A stretch of DNA of 64,000 nt from Deltaproteobacteria bacterium (lineage in GTDB: Bacteria > Myxococcota > Myxococcia > Myxococcales > 40CM-4-68-19), in assembly GCA_005879535.1 (NCBI GenBank), contig VBKI01000052.1, forward strand, positions 1 through 64,000, in the 5' to 3' direction. The notes under the pieces are model-generated. The model had not been told where the DNA came from, did no database searches, and saw only the letters and a list, made by a program, of their open reading frames with translations. A program made the position numbers and the translations under genes. Positions 7,697 to 16,112 of this stretch are shown piece by piece; position 1 is the first letter of the stretch, and the number at the start of each line of letters is the position of its first letter.

Positions 7697-8569
7697 ATGA
7701 AGCACCCGCTGCGCAAGGTCGTCATTCCCGCCGCCGGCCTGGGGACGCGTTTCCTCCCCGCCACCAAGGCCATCCCCAAGGAGATGCTCCCCATCGTCGA
7801 CACCCCCACCATCCAGCTCGTCGTCGAAGAGGCGGTGAAGGCGGGCGTCGAGCAGGTCGTCGTGGTCAACGGCCGCGGCAAGTCGGCCATCGAGGACCAC
7901 TTCGATCGCAGCTACGAGCTGGAGGACACGCTCTCCCGCAAGAAGAGCAGCGAGCTCTTCCGGCAGGTCCGCCGGATCAGCGACATGGTGCGCCTGGTCA
8001 GCGTCCGGCAGAAGGAACCGCTCGGGCTCGGCCATGCGGTGCTCGCGGCCAAGCCGGCCATCGGCGACGAATGGTTCGGCGTCCTGCTCGGCGACGACCT
8101 GATCGATTCCGACGACCCGGCCATCGGACAGCTCGCCCGCGTGGCCACGCAGACGGGAAAAGCGGCGGTGGCGCTGATGCCGGTGCGCGACGACCAGACG
8201 CACATGTACGGCGTGGCCGCCGGTCAACCGCAGGCGGACGGGAACATCCTCGTCGACCGCATCGTGGAGAAACCTCCGCGGGGATCCGCCCCCTCCAACC
8301 TGGCGGTGGTGGGCCGGTACCTGCTGCCTCCCGACGTCTTCGGCATCCTCGAGAAGGTGAAGCCGGGAGCGGGAGGCGAGATCCAGCTCACCGACGCTCT
8401 CGCGGTCCTCGCGCAGCAGGGCCGGCTGATCGGCGTCCGCTTCCAGGGCGAGCGCCACGACGCCGGCGACCGGCTCGGCTACCTCCAGGCGAACCTCGCC
8501 TACGCCCTGAAGCGGCCGGAGCTGCGCGATCCGTTGCTCGAGTACCTGCGTCAGGTGGTGAAGCAATGA
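7697..8569 (+). CDS. galU: UTP--glucose-1-phosphate uridylyltransferase
   Basis: This 290-residue enzyme makes UDP-glucose from UTP and glucose 1-phosphate, feeding lipopolysaccharide, capsule and glycogen precursors. The nucleotide-binding signature AAGLGTRFLPATKAIPKEML is at residues about 13-32, followed by IVDTPTIQLVVEEAV. Other GalU blocks are ALMPVRDDQTHMYGVAAG and GGEIQLTDALAVLA. The length is normal. I use the ATG at 7697 rather than the in-frame TTG at 7685, because it gives the standard N-terminus (MKHPLRKVVIPAAG). An extended -10 lies only ten bases upstream, so the transcript leader is short. Confidence 0.95.
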   Translation: MKHPLRKVVIPAAGLGTRFLPATKAIPKEMLPIVDTPTIQLVVEEAVKAGVEQVVVVNGRGKSAIEDHFDRSYELEDTLSRKKSSELFRQVRRISDMVRLVSVRQKEPLGLGHAVLAAKPAIGDEWFGVLLGDDLIDSDDPAIGQLARVATQTGKAAVALMPVRDDQTHMYGVAAGQPQADGNILVDRIVEKPPRGSAPSNLAVVGRYLLPPDVFGILEKVKPGAGGEIQLTDALAVLAQQGRLIGVRFQGERHDAGDRLGYLQANLAYALKRPELRDPLLEYLRQVVKQ

Positions 8570-9249
8570 AGCTCCTCGCCGCGCTTCTTCTCGCGTACGT
8601 GCCTTCCGCGGAGTCGCTGCTCAAGCAAGCAGCGGCCCGGGCGCAGACCCTCGCGCGCACCCGCGAGGTGACTTTGTCCGGCGCGCTGGCGGTCGGCGGA
8701 GATCCGCAGCGCAACGCGCACCTCGTGCTGCGTTTTCCCCTCCAGTGCCGCCTCGACGGCGAGGGCGGCCTCTCGCTCTCGGTCAAGGGGACGGTCGAGA
8801 ACCCCGGTGCCGTCGGCGAAGGCACTGCCGGTCCTGCGCTCCGGTTGCTCCAGCTGGCCTGCCCCTTCCTCGCCCACCGCGGAATCCCCAGCGCCGAGGG
8901 TCAACAGATGTTCCGGGCGGCCGCCCACGCGGTGGGTGCGGACGTGGCCGCGGGCGCCGGACTGTCGCGATTCGGCGACCGGGTCACCTGGGTGCTCGGC
9001 GCTCCGGCACACGATCTCTCCACTCCGCAGCTCTGGCTGTACAAGGACAACAATGCGCCCGCGCGGCTGATCGCGCAGGGCGGCGCCGACCTGCGCCTGT
9101 TGGAGTACGGCAATCCCGCCGCGGGGGAGTGGTTTCCTCGCGTCATCGAGCTGTGGACGTCGGGTCAGCTCGCCGCCCGCTTCGAGGTGCTGGAGGCGAA
9201 GGGCGTGCGCGCGGCGTCGCAGGAAGAGGAAGACGATTCCCGCGAATGA
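8566..9249 (+). CDS. Secreted hypothetical protein after galU
   Basis: The 227-residue product overlaps the galU stop (ATGA). It begins with a weak signal peptide (MKLLAALLLAYVPSAES) and shows no family motif I recognise. The body is a mix of predicted beta-strands (TLSGALAVGGDPQRNAHLVL, RVTWVLGAPAHDLSTPQLWL) ending in an acidic EEEDDSRE tail. The strand pattern resembles LolA/outer-membrane lipoprotein-carrier-like folds, but I cannot show this. Its stop overlaps the region where the priA coding frame begins, so galU, this gene and priA probably form one transcript. Confidence 0.7.
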   Translation: MKLLAALLLAYVPSAESLLKQAAARAQTLARTREVTLSGALAVGGDPQRNAHLVLRFPLQCRLDGEGGLSLSVKGTVENPGAVGEGTAGPALRLLQLACPFLAHRGIPSAEGQQMFRAAAHAVGADVAAGAGLSRFGDRVTWVLGAPAHDLSTPQLWLYKDNNAPARLIAQGGADLRLLEYGNPAAGEWFPRVIELWTSGQLAARFEVLEAKGVRAASQEEEDDSRE

Positions 9250-9322
9250 GCTGTACGCGGTCGCGCTGAACGTTCCCGCCGCGGAAGGAATCTTCACCTA
9301 CCGCATCGCGGCCGAGCTCGGC

Positions 9323-11599
9323 GTGGCGGAGGCAGGGCGGCGCGTCCTGGTTCCTCTCGGGCGCCGCACCGAAACCGGGATCGTCGTCGGTCCCGCCCAG
9401 CCGCAGGAGGAGGTGCGCGACGCCATCCGGCTGCTCGACGAAGCTCCGCTCCTGACTCCCGAGATCGTCGGCCTCGCGCGGTGGGCGGCGGCGCACTACC
9501 TCGCTCCATTGGGACCCGCGTTGAAAGCGGCGCTCCCGCCCGGAATGGACGTCCGCGACGTCTTGATTCCAAGGCTGACGGATGCGGGGCGGCAGGCGCT
9601 CGAGGGAGGGCAGCTCGATCTTCCGGGGCAGGAGGAGGAGCTGCGCCGCGCGCTGCGGAAGGTGGTCGCCGGGACGAAGCTGGCGCGGGCGCATCTCGGC
9701 GATCTGGCCAAGCGCGGCCTGGTGACGTTGGCGCGCGAGGAAGCGCGGCCGCGGGTGGCGGAACAGCTCGTCGAGATGGCCGCGGCGGTGCCTCCTGCGT
9801 CGGCGGAGTCGCCGCGCCGGGCTCCGCGGCAGGCGGAGGTGCTGGCCTGGCTCCTCGCGCGAGGCGAGGCCGTCCCGGTCGAGGAAGTGGTCGCCGCGTT
9901 TCCGCGGGCGCGGCCGCATTTGCGCGCGCTCGCCGCTCGCGGGCTCGTCCGGCTCGAACGGGTCCCCCCCGGGCCGGCGCGGGTCGTCGAAGGTCCCTGG
10001 GGAGATCAGCGGCACGATCCGACGGACGCGCAGGCGCACGCCTTGCGGGAGCTCAGCGCGGCCACCGATGCGCGGGTGTTCGCTCCGTTCCTGCTCCACG
10101 GCGTGACCGGGAGCGGAAAGACCTGGGTCTATCTCGAGGCCATCGCGCACGCGCGCGCCAGTGGGCTCGGCGCGTTGGCTCTGGTCCCGGAGATCGCGCT
10201 GACGCCGCAGCTCGCCGGCCGTTTCCGCGCCCGGTTCGGTGGGGACGTCGCGGTGCTCCACTCCGGGCTGTCCGCGGGCGAGCGCGTCGCCGAGTGGCAC
10301 CGGGTGCGCGACGGCCGTGCCGGGATCGTGGTCGGCGCCCGCAGCGCGGTCTGGGCACCCGTACGGCAGCTCGGGATCATCGTCGTCGACGAGGAGCACG
10401 AGCCTTCGTACAAGCAGGAAGACCGGCTGCGGTACCACGCCCGCGACCTCGCTCTGGTCCGCGCGCAGCGGGCAGGCGCGGTGGCGGTGCTCGGCAGCGC
10501 GACGCCGTCGCTGGAGACGCTGCGGCGCGCGCAGGAAGGGAAGCTGCGCGTCCTGCGACTGCCGGAGCGCGTCGAGGCCCGGCCGCAGCCGCCCGTCACG
10601 GTGGTGAGAAGGCCTGTCTCCGACCAGCTCTTGACGGCGGACCTGTCGGCGGCGTTGCGCGAGACGGTCTCGCGCGGAGAACAGGCCATCCTCTTCCTCA
10701 ACCGCAGGGGGCATACGCGTATCCTGCTCTGCTCCGCCTGCGGCGCCGCCGTCGGGTGTCCCAACTGCTCGGTCGCGCTGGTGCTCCACCGCGCCGGCAA
10801 GGAGCGCCTGCGCTGCCATCTCTGCGGACACGACGAGGCGCCTCGCCGCGCCTGTGCCGCCTGCGGCGCGGTCAAGCTCGCTCCGCTCGGGGGCGGGACG
10901 GAGAAGGTCGAGGAGCAACTCGAGGCCGTGGTGCCGCAGGCGCGCGTGGCGCGGCTCGATCGCGACGCCGCGGGCGGCCCGGGGCAGGCAGCCGCGGTGC
11001 TTGCGCAATTCGCCCGCCGGCAGATCGACGTGCTCGTCGGAACGCAGATGGTTGCCAAGGGCCACGATTTTCCCGGCGTGACGCTGGTGGGGGTGCTCGA
11101 CGCCGACGGGCCGCTTCACCTGCCGGATTTCCGCGCGGCGGAGCGTTGCATCCAGCTCCTCTCCCAGGTCTCGGGCCGGGCGGGTCGCGGCGATGTGCCC
11201 GGGCGGGTGCTGGTGCAGGCGTTCAAGCCCGATGCGGTCGCGCTCGACTACGACGCGTTCGCGGCAGAAGAGCTGCGACGTCGGGAGAGGCTGCGCTTTC
11301 CGCCGTTCGTGCGCCTCGCCGCGGTCCGATTGTCGGGAAATTCGGAAGTGCGCGTGCGCGGCGCCGCGGAACGCGCCGCGTCGGCGGCGCGCCGGTTCGC
11401 ATCGGGAGGCGACGCGCTCGATGTCCTCGGCCCGGCGCCGGCGCCGCTGGCGAAGGTGCGTGGAAAGCATCGCTGGCAGCTGTTGCTCAGGGCGCCAGAC
11501 CACGCGCCGCTCCACCGCGTCGGGCGCGCCCTGCAGGCCTCCCATCGGGTGCCGGGTGTGCAACTGGCGGTCGACGTGGACCCGGTGGCGCTGCTTTGA
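9323..11599 (+). CDS. priA: Primosomal helicase PriA
   Basis: PriA is the superfamily 2 helicase that restarts stalled replication forks. Visible are Walker A GVTGSGKTWVYLEA, the DEEH box in VVDEEHEPSYKQED, the Cys-rich zinc region (CSACGAAVGCPNC, CHLCG and CAACG) and the helicase C-terminal block LVGTQMVAKGHDFPGVTLVG. From the first legal start, GTG 9323, the protein has 758 residues. The conserved N-terminal strand (YAVALNVPAAEGIFTYRI) lies upstream in the same frame at about 9254, where no ATG, GTG or TTG exists. The true start is therefore a rare codon (ATT 9236 or CTG 9251), or one base is missing near 9248. Confidence 0.93.
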   Translation: MAEAGRRVLVPLGRRTETGIVVGPAQPQEEVRDAIRLLDEAPLLTPEIVGLARWAAAHYLAPLGPALKAALPPGMDVRDVLIPRLTDAGRQALEGGQLDLPGQEEELRRALRKVVAGTKLARAHLGDLAKRGLVTLAREEARPRVAEQLVEMAAAVPPASAESPRRAPRQAEVLAWLLARGEAVPVEEVVAAFPRARPHLRALAARGLVRLERVPPGPARVVEGPWGDQRHDPTDAQAHALRELSAATDARVFAPFLLHGVTGSGKTWVYLEAIAHARASGLGALALVPEIALTPQLAGRFRARFGGDVAVLHSGLSAGERVAEWHRVRDGRAGIVVGARSAVWAPVRQLGIIVVDEEHEPSYKQEDRLRYHARDLALVRAQRAGAVAVLGSATPSLETLRRAQEGKLRVLRLPERVEARPQPPVTVVRRPVSDQLLTADLSAALRETVSRGEQAILFLNRRGHTRILLCSACGAAVGCPNCSVALVLHRAGKERLRCHLCGHDEAPRRACAACGAVKLAPLGGGTEKVEEQLEAVVPQARVARLDRDAAGGPGQAAAVLAQFARRQIDVLVGTQMVAKGHDFPGVTLVGVLDADGPLHLPDFRAAERCIQLLSQVSGRAGRGDVPGRVLVQAFKPDAVALDYDAFAAEELRRRERLRFPPFVRLAAVRLSGNSEVRVRGAAERAASAARRFASGGDALDVLGPAPAPLAKVRGKHRWQLLLRAPDHAPLHRVGRALQASHRVPGVQLAVDVDPVALL

Positions 11600-11669
11600 C
11601 GCCCCGTCGGTCACTGAATCGGAGGCGGCGCTTCGGAATCCCATTCTGGCGGTGACCCCACGCCATGAA

Positions 11670-11675
11670 TATACT
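11670..11675 (+). promoter_or_regulatory. Candidate -10 element for def
   Basis: TATACT, preceded by TGAA, is the most AT-rich hexamer in the 118-base gap between priA and def. It lies 42 bases before the def ATG, which has its own ribosome site (GGGAGCGAG). No convincing -35 is seen at the right distance, so it would depend on an extended -10 or an activator. Confidence 0.35.
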
Positions 11676-11717
11676 GGCCTATTACCGCCCGGTTGGACGG
11701 CCGGGGAGCGAGAAAGC

Positions 11718-12287
11718 ATGGCATTGCGAGAAATCATCATCTGGCCCGACCCCCGCCTGAAGCAGAAGGCCAAGCCTGTCGGCGACGTCGACGCCAGGAT
11801 TCGCAAGCTCTGCGACGACATGGCGGAGACGATGTACGAGGCCAACGGCGTCGGGCTCGCGGCTCCGCAGGTCGGCGTGCACCTCAACGTGATTGCCATG
11901 GACGTGGATCAGCGCGCCGCCGCCGAGGGCGAGGAGCCGAAGAAGAAGGGCGAAGGTCTGTTCTGGCTGATCGACCCGGTGCTCAAGCTCGGCGAGGGCG
12001 AGTTCACGTACACGGAGGGGTGCCTCTCCGTCCCCGACGAGTACGAAGAAGTGACGCGCTTCGGCCATATCGTCGTCGAGTACACGGACCGGGATGGCAA
12101 GCGGAAGCAGAAGGAAGCGACGAACACCCTCCTTTCCGTCTGCGTCCAGCACGAGATGGACCATCTGCACGGCAAGCTCTTCGTCGACCATCTGAGCGCG
12201 CTCAAGCGCGAGCTGATCCGCCGGAGGATGAAGAAGCTGAAGACGCAGCGGGAGGCTGAACGCAAGGGTGAGGCCACCGCGCTCTGA
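11718..12287 (+). CDS. def: Peptide deformylase
   Basis: This enzyme removes the N-formyl group from nascent proteins. All three family motifs are present in a 189-residue protein: GVGLAAPQVG, EGCLSVP (metal-binding Cys) and QHEMDHLHG (two metal-binding His and the catalytic Glu). The ATG at 11718 gives the usual start MALREIIIWPDPRL. An insert near residues 65-80 (AAAEGEEPKKKGEG) and a basic C-terminal tail (RRRMKKLKTQREAERK) are slightly longer than in the shortest homologues. No methionyl-tRNA formyltransferase (fmt) gene, a frequent partner, follows here. Confidence 0.95.
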   Translation: MALREIIIWPDPRLKQKAKPVGDVDARIRKLCDDMAETMYEANGVGLAAPQVGVHLNVIAMDVDQRAAAEGEEPKKKGEGLFWLIDPVLKLGEGEFTYTEGCLSVPDEYEEVTRFGHIVVEYTDRDGKRKQKEATNTLLSVCVQHEMDHLHGKLFVDHLSALKRELIRRRMKKLKTQREAERKGEATAL

Positions 12288-12369
12288 GGTCTCGGCTCGA
12301 TCCGGCCACCGGAATCCGATTGAATCGCGGGAACCCCGGCGCGTCCCATGACTCTGGAAGGAGCGCGCC

Positions 12370-12903
12370 ATGCTCGCGTTGGTCGCCGTCCTCCTTTGTG
12401 CGCCGCCCGTCGGGCAGCTCCTGGAGCTGCGCGAAGGGACGCTGACCTATACCGTGGTGCACAAACTGCATGAGGTGCGGGGAACGACCCGGCAGGTGGA
12501 AGGACGCGCTCTGGCCCAGCCCGACGGAACCATTCGGGTGCAGGTGCGCGCGAAAGTGGCTTCGTTCGACAGCGGGAACTCGAATCGCGACGAGCACATG
12601 CGGGAAGCGACGCACGAGCCCGTGCATCCGTACGCGGAGGTGAAGGGCACGCTTTCCGGCGTCAACCTCCCCCTGCGGCAGATGCAAGAGGCGACGTTGC
12701 ACGCTACCGTGGAGCTCAATGGCGAAAAGCAGACGCAGGATGTGCCGGTGAAGCTCGAGCCGGCCGAGGCGGGAGTTCGAGCCACCTTCTCGTTTCCCTT
12801 CAGTCTCGACGCCTTCAAGGTGGAGCGACCGGAGCTGCTGCTGATCAAGGTCGACGACCGGGCGACCATCGCCGGCGATCTCCGCTTCGAGGCCGCCAAG
12901 TGA
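12370..12903 (+). CDS. YceI-like periplasmic protein
   Basis: The 177-residue product has a short signal peptide (MLALVAVLLCAPPVG) and a YceI-like lipocalin pattern: YTVVHKLHEVRGTTRQVEGR, then FDSGNSNRDEHMREATHE, the family's conserved 'F.SG...RD.HM' block, then FPFSLDAFKVERPELL. YceI proteins bind isoprenoid or other lipophilic molecules in the periplasm. A strong ribosome site (GGAAGGAG) precedes the ATG. The stop overlaps the GTG of a cytochrome b561-like membrane protein. E. coli yceI is likewise paired with a b561-type gene (yceJ), which supports the assignment. Confidence 0.8.
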   Translation: MLALVAVLLCAPPVGQLLELREGTLTYTVVHKLHEVRGTTRQVEGRALAQPDGTIRVQVRAKVASFDSGNSNRDEHMREATHEPVHPYAEVKGTLSGVNLPLRQMQEATLHATVELNGEKQTQDVPVKLEPAEAGVRATFSFPFSLDAFKVERPELLLIKVDDRATIAGDLRFEAAK

Positions 12904-13484
12904 TCGCGCTTGCGGTGACGCTCGTGCTCTCGCTGCAAGGCGAGCAGCCGGCACCTCCGCAGCCGGCTCCCGAGGACATCGAGCTCCTTCCCACCCCCGC
13001 CGCTCCCGATGCCGAGACCGTGGCGCAACAGCAGCAGCTCGATCGCGAGCTGCGGACGCGGCGGAAGATGCTCCAGCTGCATCAGCTCGGCGGAATGCTG
13101 ACGCTCGCCACCCTCGGCGCAACGGTGATCTTCGGACAGCTGAACTACATCGACAAGTACGGTGGCGGGGGCGATACCGGACGTTGGTACGACTGGCATC
13201 GCTTCAGCGCGTTCACCGCCGCCGCTCTCTTCGCCGGTACGGGCGCCCTCGCATTGTTCGCTCCCAGCCCGCTGGAGAAGCGCAAGCGGCTCGACACGGT
13301 GATGCTGCACCGGATCGCGATGGGTGTCGCCACGGTCGGGATGGTGACGCAGATCGTCCTTGGCTTCGTCACCGCGAGCAAGGGTGGATCGATCTCCCAG
13401 CGCGACTTCGCGCTGGCGCACCAGATCGTCGGCTTCGCCACCTTCGGCGCCACCGCCGTGGGATTCGGAGTCCTCACCTTTTGA
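12900..13484 (+). CDS. Cytochrome b561-like four-helix membrane protein
   Basis: This 194-residue protein has an N-terminal signal or helix, a Pro/Ala-rich linker, a basic coiled segment (QLDRELRTRRKM) and then four hydrophobic helices from about residue 60. Conserved histidines suit haem ligation: LQLHQLGGMLT, YDWHRFSAF, MLHRIAMGVA and LAHQIVGFAT, one near each helix end. That spacing recalls cytochrome b561 or DUF4079-type electron carriers. It starts with a GTG overlapping the YceI-like stop, so the two are coupled. A b561/YceI pair could handle quinone-linked electrons and a bound lipid; that is inference. Confidence 0.65.
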   Translation: MIALAVTLVLSLQGEQPAPPQPAPEDIELLPTPAAPDAETVAQQQQLDRELRTRRKMLQLHQLGGMLTLATLGATVIFGQLNYIDKYGGGGDTGRWYDWHRFSAFTAAALFAGTGALALFAPSPLEKRKRLDTVMLHRIAMGVATVGMVTQIVLGFVTASKGGSISQRDFALAHQIVGFATFGATAVGFGVLTF

Positions 13485-13488
13485 TCGC

Positions 13489-13497
13489 TGCTACGCT
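13489..13497 (+). promoter_or_regulatory. Extended -10 element directly before the methyltransferase
   Basis: TGC-TACGCT fits the extended -10 pattern TGn-TAnnnT and ends only six bases before the GTG at 13504. If used, transcription would start at or within a few bases of the start codon, giving a leaderless messenger. No Shine-Dalgarno sequence is seen before that GTG. Confidence 0.4.
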
Positions 13498-13503
13498 CCG
13501 CGC

Positions 13504-14433
13504 GTGGAGGACCGGAACCGGGCGCATCATCGCCGCGATCGCCTCGGCGCGAAACGCCGATTCGACGAAGTCGAGTGCACCGTCTCCCACCTGTTGCGGT
13601 TTCCCCATCCGGCGCTCGGCGGCCGCCGGTACGGCGAGGCACTGCTGCAAGGCCTGGGCGCCCGCGGCCTCGGGCCCGGCCGCAGCGGCGCCGTCGAGAT
13701 CGGCGGCGGCGCCGGTCACGTGGCGGAGGCCGCCTGGCGCGGCGATGCGGGACCGTTCACCAAGGCCCGGTGGACGGCGATCGACCTGTCGCCGTCCCTG
13801 ATCGCGGCGCAGCGACGTCGCGCACAGGAACCTTCCCAGCCGGGCGGCCGGCATCCGCGCTGGTCGGGGCTGCGCGCGGACTGCCTGGATCTTCCGCTCG
13901 CTTCGCATTCCATCGACGGACTGGTCCTCGCGAACGAGGTGATCGCCGATCTTCCCGTCGAATCGGGCAGGAACACCGGCGCCATCCGCCTGATCGGCGA
14001 GCTCGCGCGCGTCCTTCGCAGCGGTGGCGCCGCGCTGCTCACGGAGTTCGGCGGGGACTTCGCCCCGGGTCCGATCCGTCTCCTCGGCGCCTTCGCCGAA
14101 GGCGAGCACGTGGAGTGGTCGATCGATTTCCGGCAGCTTCGCGCGGCGGCGGCGGCGGCCGGCCTCCTCGTGGAAGAGCTTCCGCTGCACGAGCTCCTCG
14201 GCACCGATCTCTCCGTCCGCTGCGCCAGCTATACCGACCTGTGGAGGCTGCGCCGTTTCGCTTCCTGCGAAGTCTTCGCCGCGCCCGAGGCCGAGGTCCG
14301 CCGGCGCTTCCCGCTGCTCTCACGGGTGCTCGCCCTCGAGCTGCCGCCGCTCGGGTCTCCACGATGGCCGGACGCCACCGCGCCCGCCGGATTCGCGCAG
14401 CTCTTCCGGGCGCTGATCCTGCGCCAGCCCTGA
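13504..14433 (+). CDS. SAM-dependent methyltransferase, MidA-like
   Basis: The 309-residue protein has a class I methyltransferase core: motif I AVEIGGGAGHVAEAA, an acidic motif II region (WTAIDLSPSL) and the block GLVLANEVIADLPVESGR. The last resembles the 'ANE..D.LP' signature of MidA/NDUFAF7-type enzymes (COG1565), which methylate an arginine in respiratory complex I in mitochondria. The bacterial role is unproven. The upstream GTG at 13504 matches an extended -10 six bases before it. A possible alternative is a generic small-molecule methyltransferase; the substrate is unknown. Confidence 0.65.
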   Translation: MEDRNRAHHRRDRLGAKRRFDEVECTVSHLLRFPHPALGGRRYGEALLQGLGARGLGPGRSGAVEIGGGAGHVAEAAWRGDAGPFTKARWTAIDLSPSLIAAQRRRAQEPSQPGGRHPRWSGLRADCLDLPLASHSIDGLVLANEVIADLPVESGRNTGAIRLIGELARVLRSGGAALLTEFGGDFAPGPIRLLGAFAEGEHVEWSIDFRQLRAAAAAAGLLVEELPLHELLGTDLSVRCASYTDLWRLRRFASCEVFAAPEAEVRRRFPLLSRVLALELPPLGSPRWPDATAPAGFAQLFRALILRQP

Positions 14434-14580
14434 AAGGCGCACCGCCGCGCAGCAGGGCGCACAAGTGCCCGCAGTGACGCACGTTTCACTCGCTCGCCTC
14501 CGTGGCCGGGGCAGCCGTTTTGTCGCTCCCGGAAGTGGGGTTCGGTAGCGTCGTCCATGCCTCTGCCGAATGGAGAAAAC

Positions 14581-16056
14581 ATGCGATTCACCGTCATCGC
14601 CGCCGCCGCGTTCCTGATCGCCAGCGCGGCCATCGCGCAGGAACAACACCCGCCGGAGACGAGCGGAATGAGCGGCCAGAATCAGCCGGACGCCGCCGCC
14701 GGCAATCAGGCCTTTGCGGATCCGTCGCTGCTCTTCAGCGGCACCCCGGGCGCGTTCATCGGGCTCGCGGTCAACAACATCCAGGGCGAAGGCTCCTACG
14801 CCTCCACGGTGATCAATACCGAGTTCAGCCTGGGACCGGTGGGCGTCGGCCTCTCGCTTCCGCTCAACCTGCTCCTCTGGAACAACGATCAATGCTGCAC
14901 CGGCGCGTACACGCGCGACTCGAAGACGTATGGCGGGATCCTCCGCCGCCGCGACTGGGACGAGGCGCAGGACTATACGAAGCTCGTCCGCTTCGTCCGC
15001 TACGGCAACAAGCGCGATCCGCTGTACGTGCTCGCGGGCCAGCTGTGGGGCGCCTCGATCGGACACGGCACGCTGGTCAACCGGTATTCGAACTCGCTCA
15101 GCCTCGACCACCCCAAGGCCGGCCTCGCCATGGACGTGAACACGGAGTGGGCCGGCGTCGAGACCCTGACGGACTGGGTGGGCAATCCGACCTTGATGGC
15201 CGGCCGCGCATATGTCCGGCCGTTCGGCGGAACCCCCGTGCTTCGCGGTTGGGCCATCGGCGTGAGCGGCGCGGTCGATCGCAGCGCCCCGATCGGCGTC
15301 GCGGGGCCGCTCCAGTCGGACGGGGAGGGGAACCCGATCATTCCCAACCACCAGGCCATCTACGCGGGCGGCATCGACACCGAATACGAGGTGCTGCGCA
15401 ACTCGCTGATCAGCCTGATCCCGTATGCCGATTTCAACCGCATCGCGGGAGCCGGAAACGGCATCCACGCCGGCGTTCTCGCCGACGTCCGCGTTCCGGT
15501 GCCGCTTCTCGAGCTGAACGTCCAGGCGAAGCTCGAGTATCGGATGATGCAGCCCGGCTACATCCCCGAATACTTCGATCAGGTCTACGACCTCGGACGC
15601 GTCCAGTACGCGGTCCAGACGCCGACGGGCTCGGCTTACGTCTCGAAGTACGATGCGGCGCAGGCGGCCCACGGCGGCGACACTTCCTTCAGCCAGCGCG
15701 GTTACTACGGCGAGCTGGCATTCGGGTTCGCGGGACTGGTGCAGATCGGCGGCCTCTACCAGGACCGACAGGGTGACCCGAACGGGGCGTCCTTCGGCCT
15801 CTTCGCGACGGTGCCGAAGTTCGACGTGATCAAGGCGTCGGCATACTACCTGCGCAAGAACATGAAGAGCGGGTTCGACGACGCGTTCCGCCTCGACGAG
15901 CGCTCGCTGCTCGCCGCCTCGCTGGCGTACAAGGTCTGGGGCCCCGTTTACTTCCGGGCGGATTTCCGCCGCCAATGGGTGCTGCAGCCCGGCCAGACGC
16001 AGATCACGGCGGTCGACAGCTTCACCGCCGGAATGGCGACGTTCATCGCCTTCTGA
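14581..16056 (+). CDS. Outer-membrane protein of unknown function
   Basis: This 491-residue product has a clear signal peptide (MRFTVIAAAAFLIASAAIAQ), a short linker rich in Gln and Asn, and then a long run of alternating beta-strands with aromatic girdle residues, ending in GMATFIAF, a C-terminal Phe typical of barrel proteins. Several Tyr/Gly-rich turns (YQDRQGDPNGASFGLFATV) look like surface loops. I recognise no named porin family. I chose the ATG at 14581, which has GGAG five bases upstream, over ATG 14557, which adds eight polar residues. A short -10 (TAGCGT) lies just before 14557, so that longer form cannot be excluded. Confidence 0.75.
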   Translation: MRFTVIAAAAFLIASAAIAQEQHPPETSGMSGQNQPDAAAGNQAFADPSLLFSGTPGAFIGLAVNNIQGEGSYASTVINTEFSLGPVGVGLSLPLNLLLWNNDQCCTGAYTRDSKTYGGILRRRDWDEAQDYTKLVRFVRYGNKRDPLYVLAGQLWGASIGHGTLVNRYSNSLSLDHPKAGLAMDVNTEWAGVETLTDWVGNPTLMAGRAYVRPFGGTPVLRGWAIGVSGAVDRSAPIGVAGPLQSDGEGNPIIPNHQAIYAGGIDTEYEVLRNSLISLIPYADFNRIAGAGNGIHAGVLADVRVPVPLLELNVQAKLEYRMMQPGYIPEYFDQVYDLGRVQYAVQTPTGSAYVSKYDAAQAAHGGDTSFSQRGYYGELAFGFAGLVQIGGLYQDRQGDPNGASFGLFATVPKFDVIKASAYYLRKNMKSGFDDAFRLDERSLLAASLAYKVWGPVYFRADFRRQWVLQPGQTQITAVDSFTAGMATFIAF

Positions 16057-16074
16057 GGCCGGCCGCCGCGTCGA

Positions 16075-16104
16075 GTGACATTCGGGGCGTCTTTCCTTAT
16101 CTTC
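16075..16104 (+). promoter_or_regulatory. Sigma70-type promoter of alaS
   Basis: GTGACA (16075-16080) and TATCTT (16099-16104) are separated by 18 bases. The -10 ends eight bases before the alaS ATG at 16113, so the messenger would have almost no leader. No Shine-Dalgarno motif is seen in CCGCCCCC before the ATG, which agrees with a very short or absent leader. Confidence 0.55.
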
Positions 16105-16112
16105 CCGCCCCC

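Noticed and set aside
9143-11899. Long minus-strand open frame opposite priA
   Set aside because: Same antisense effect; the priA frame contains all helicase and zinc motifs.
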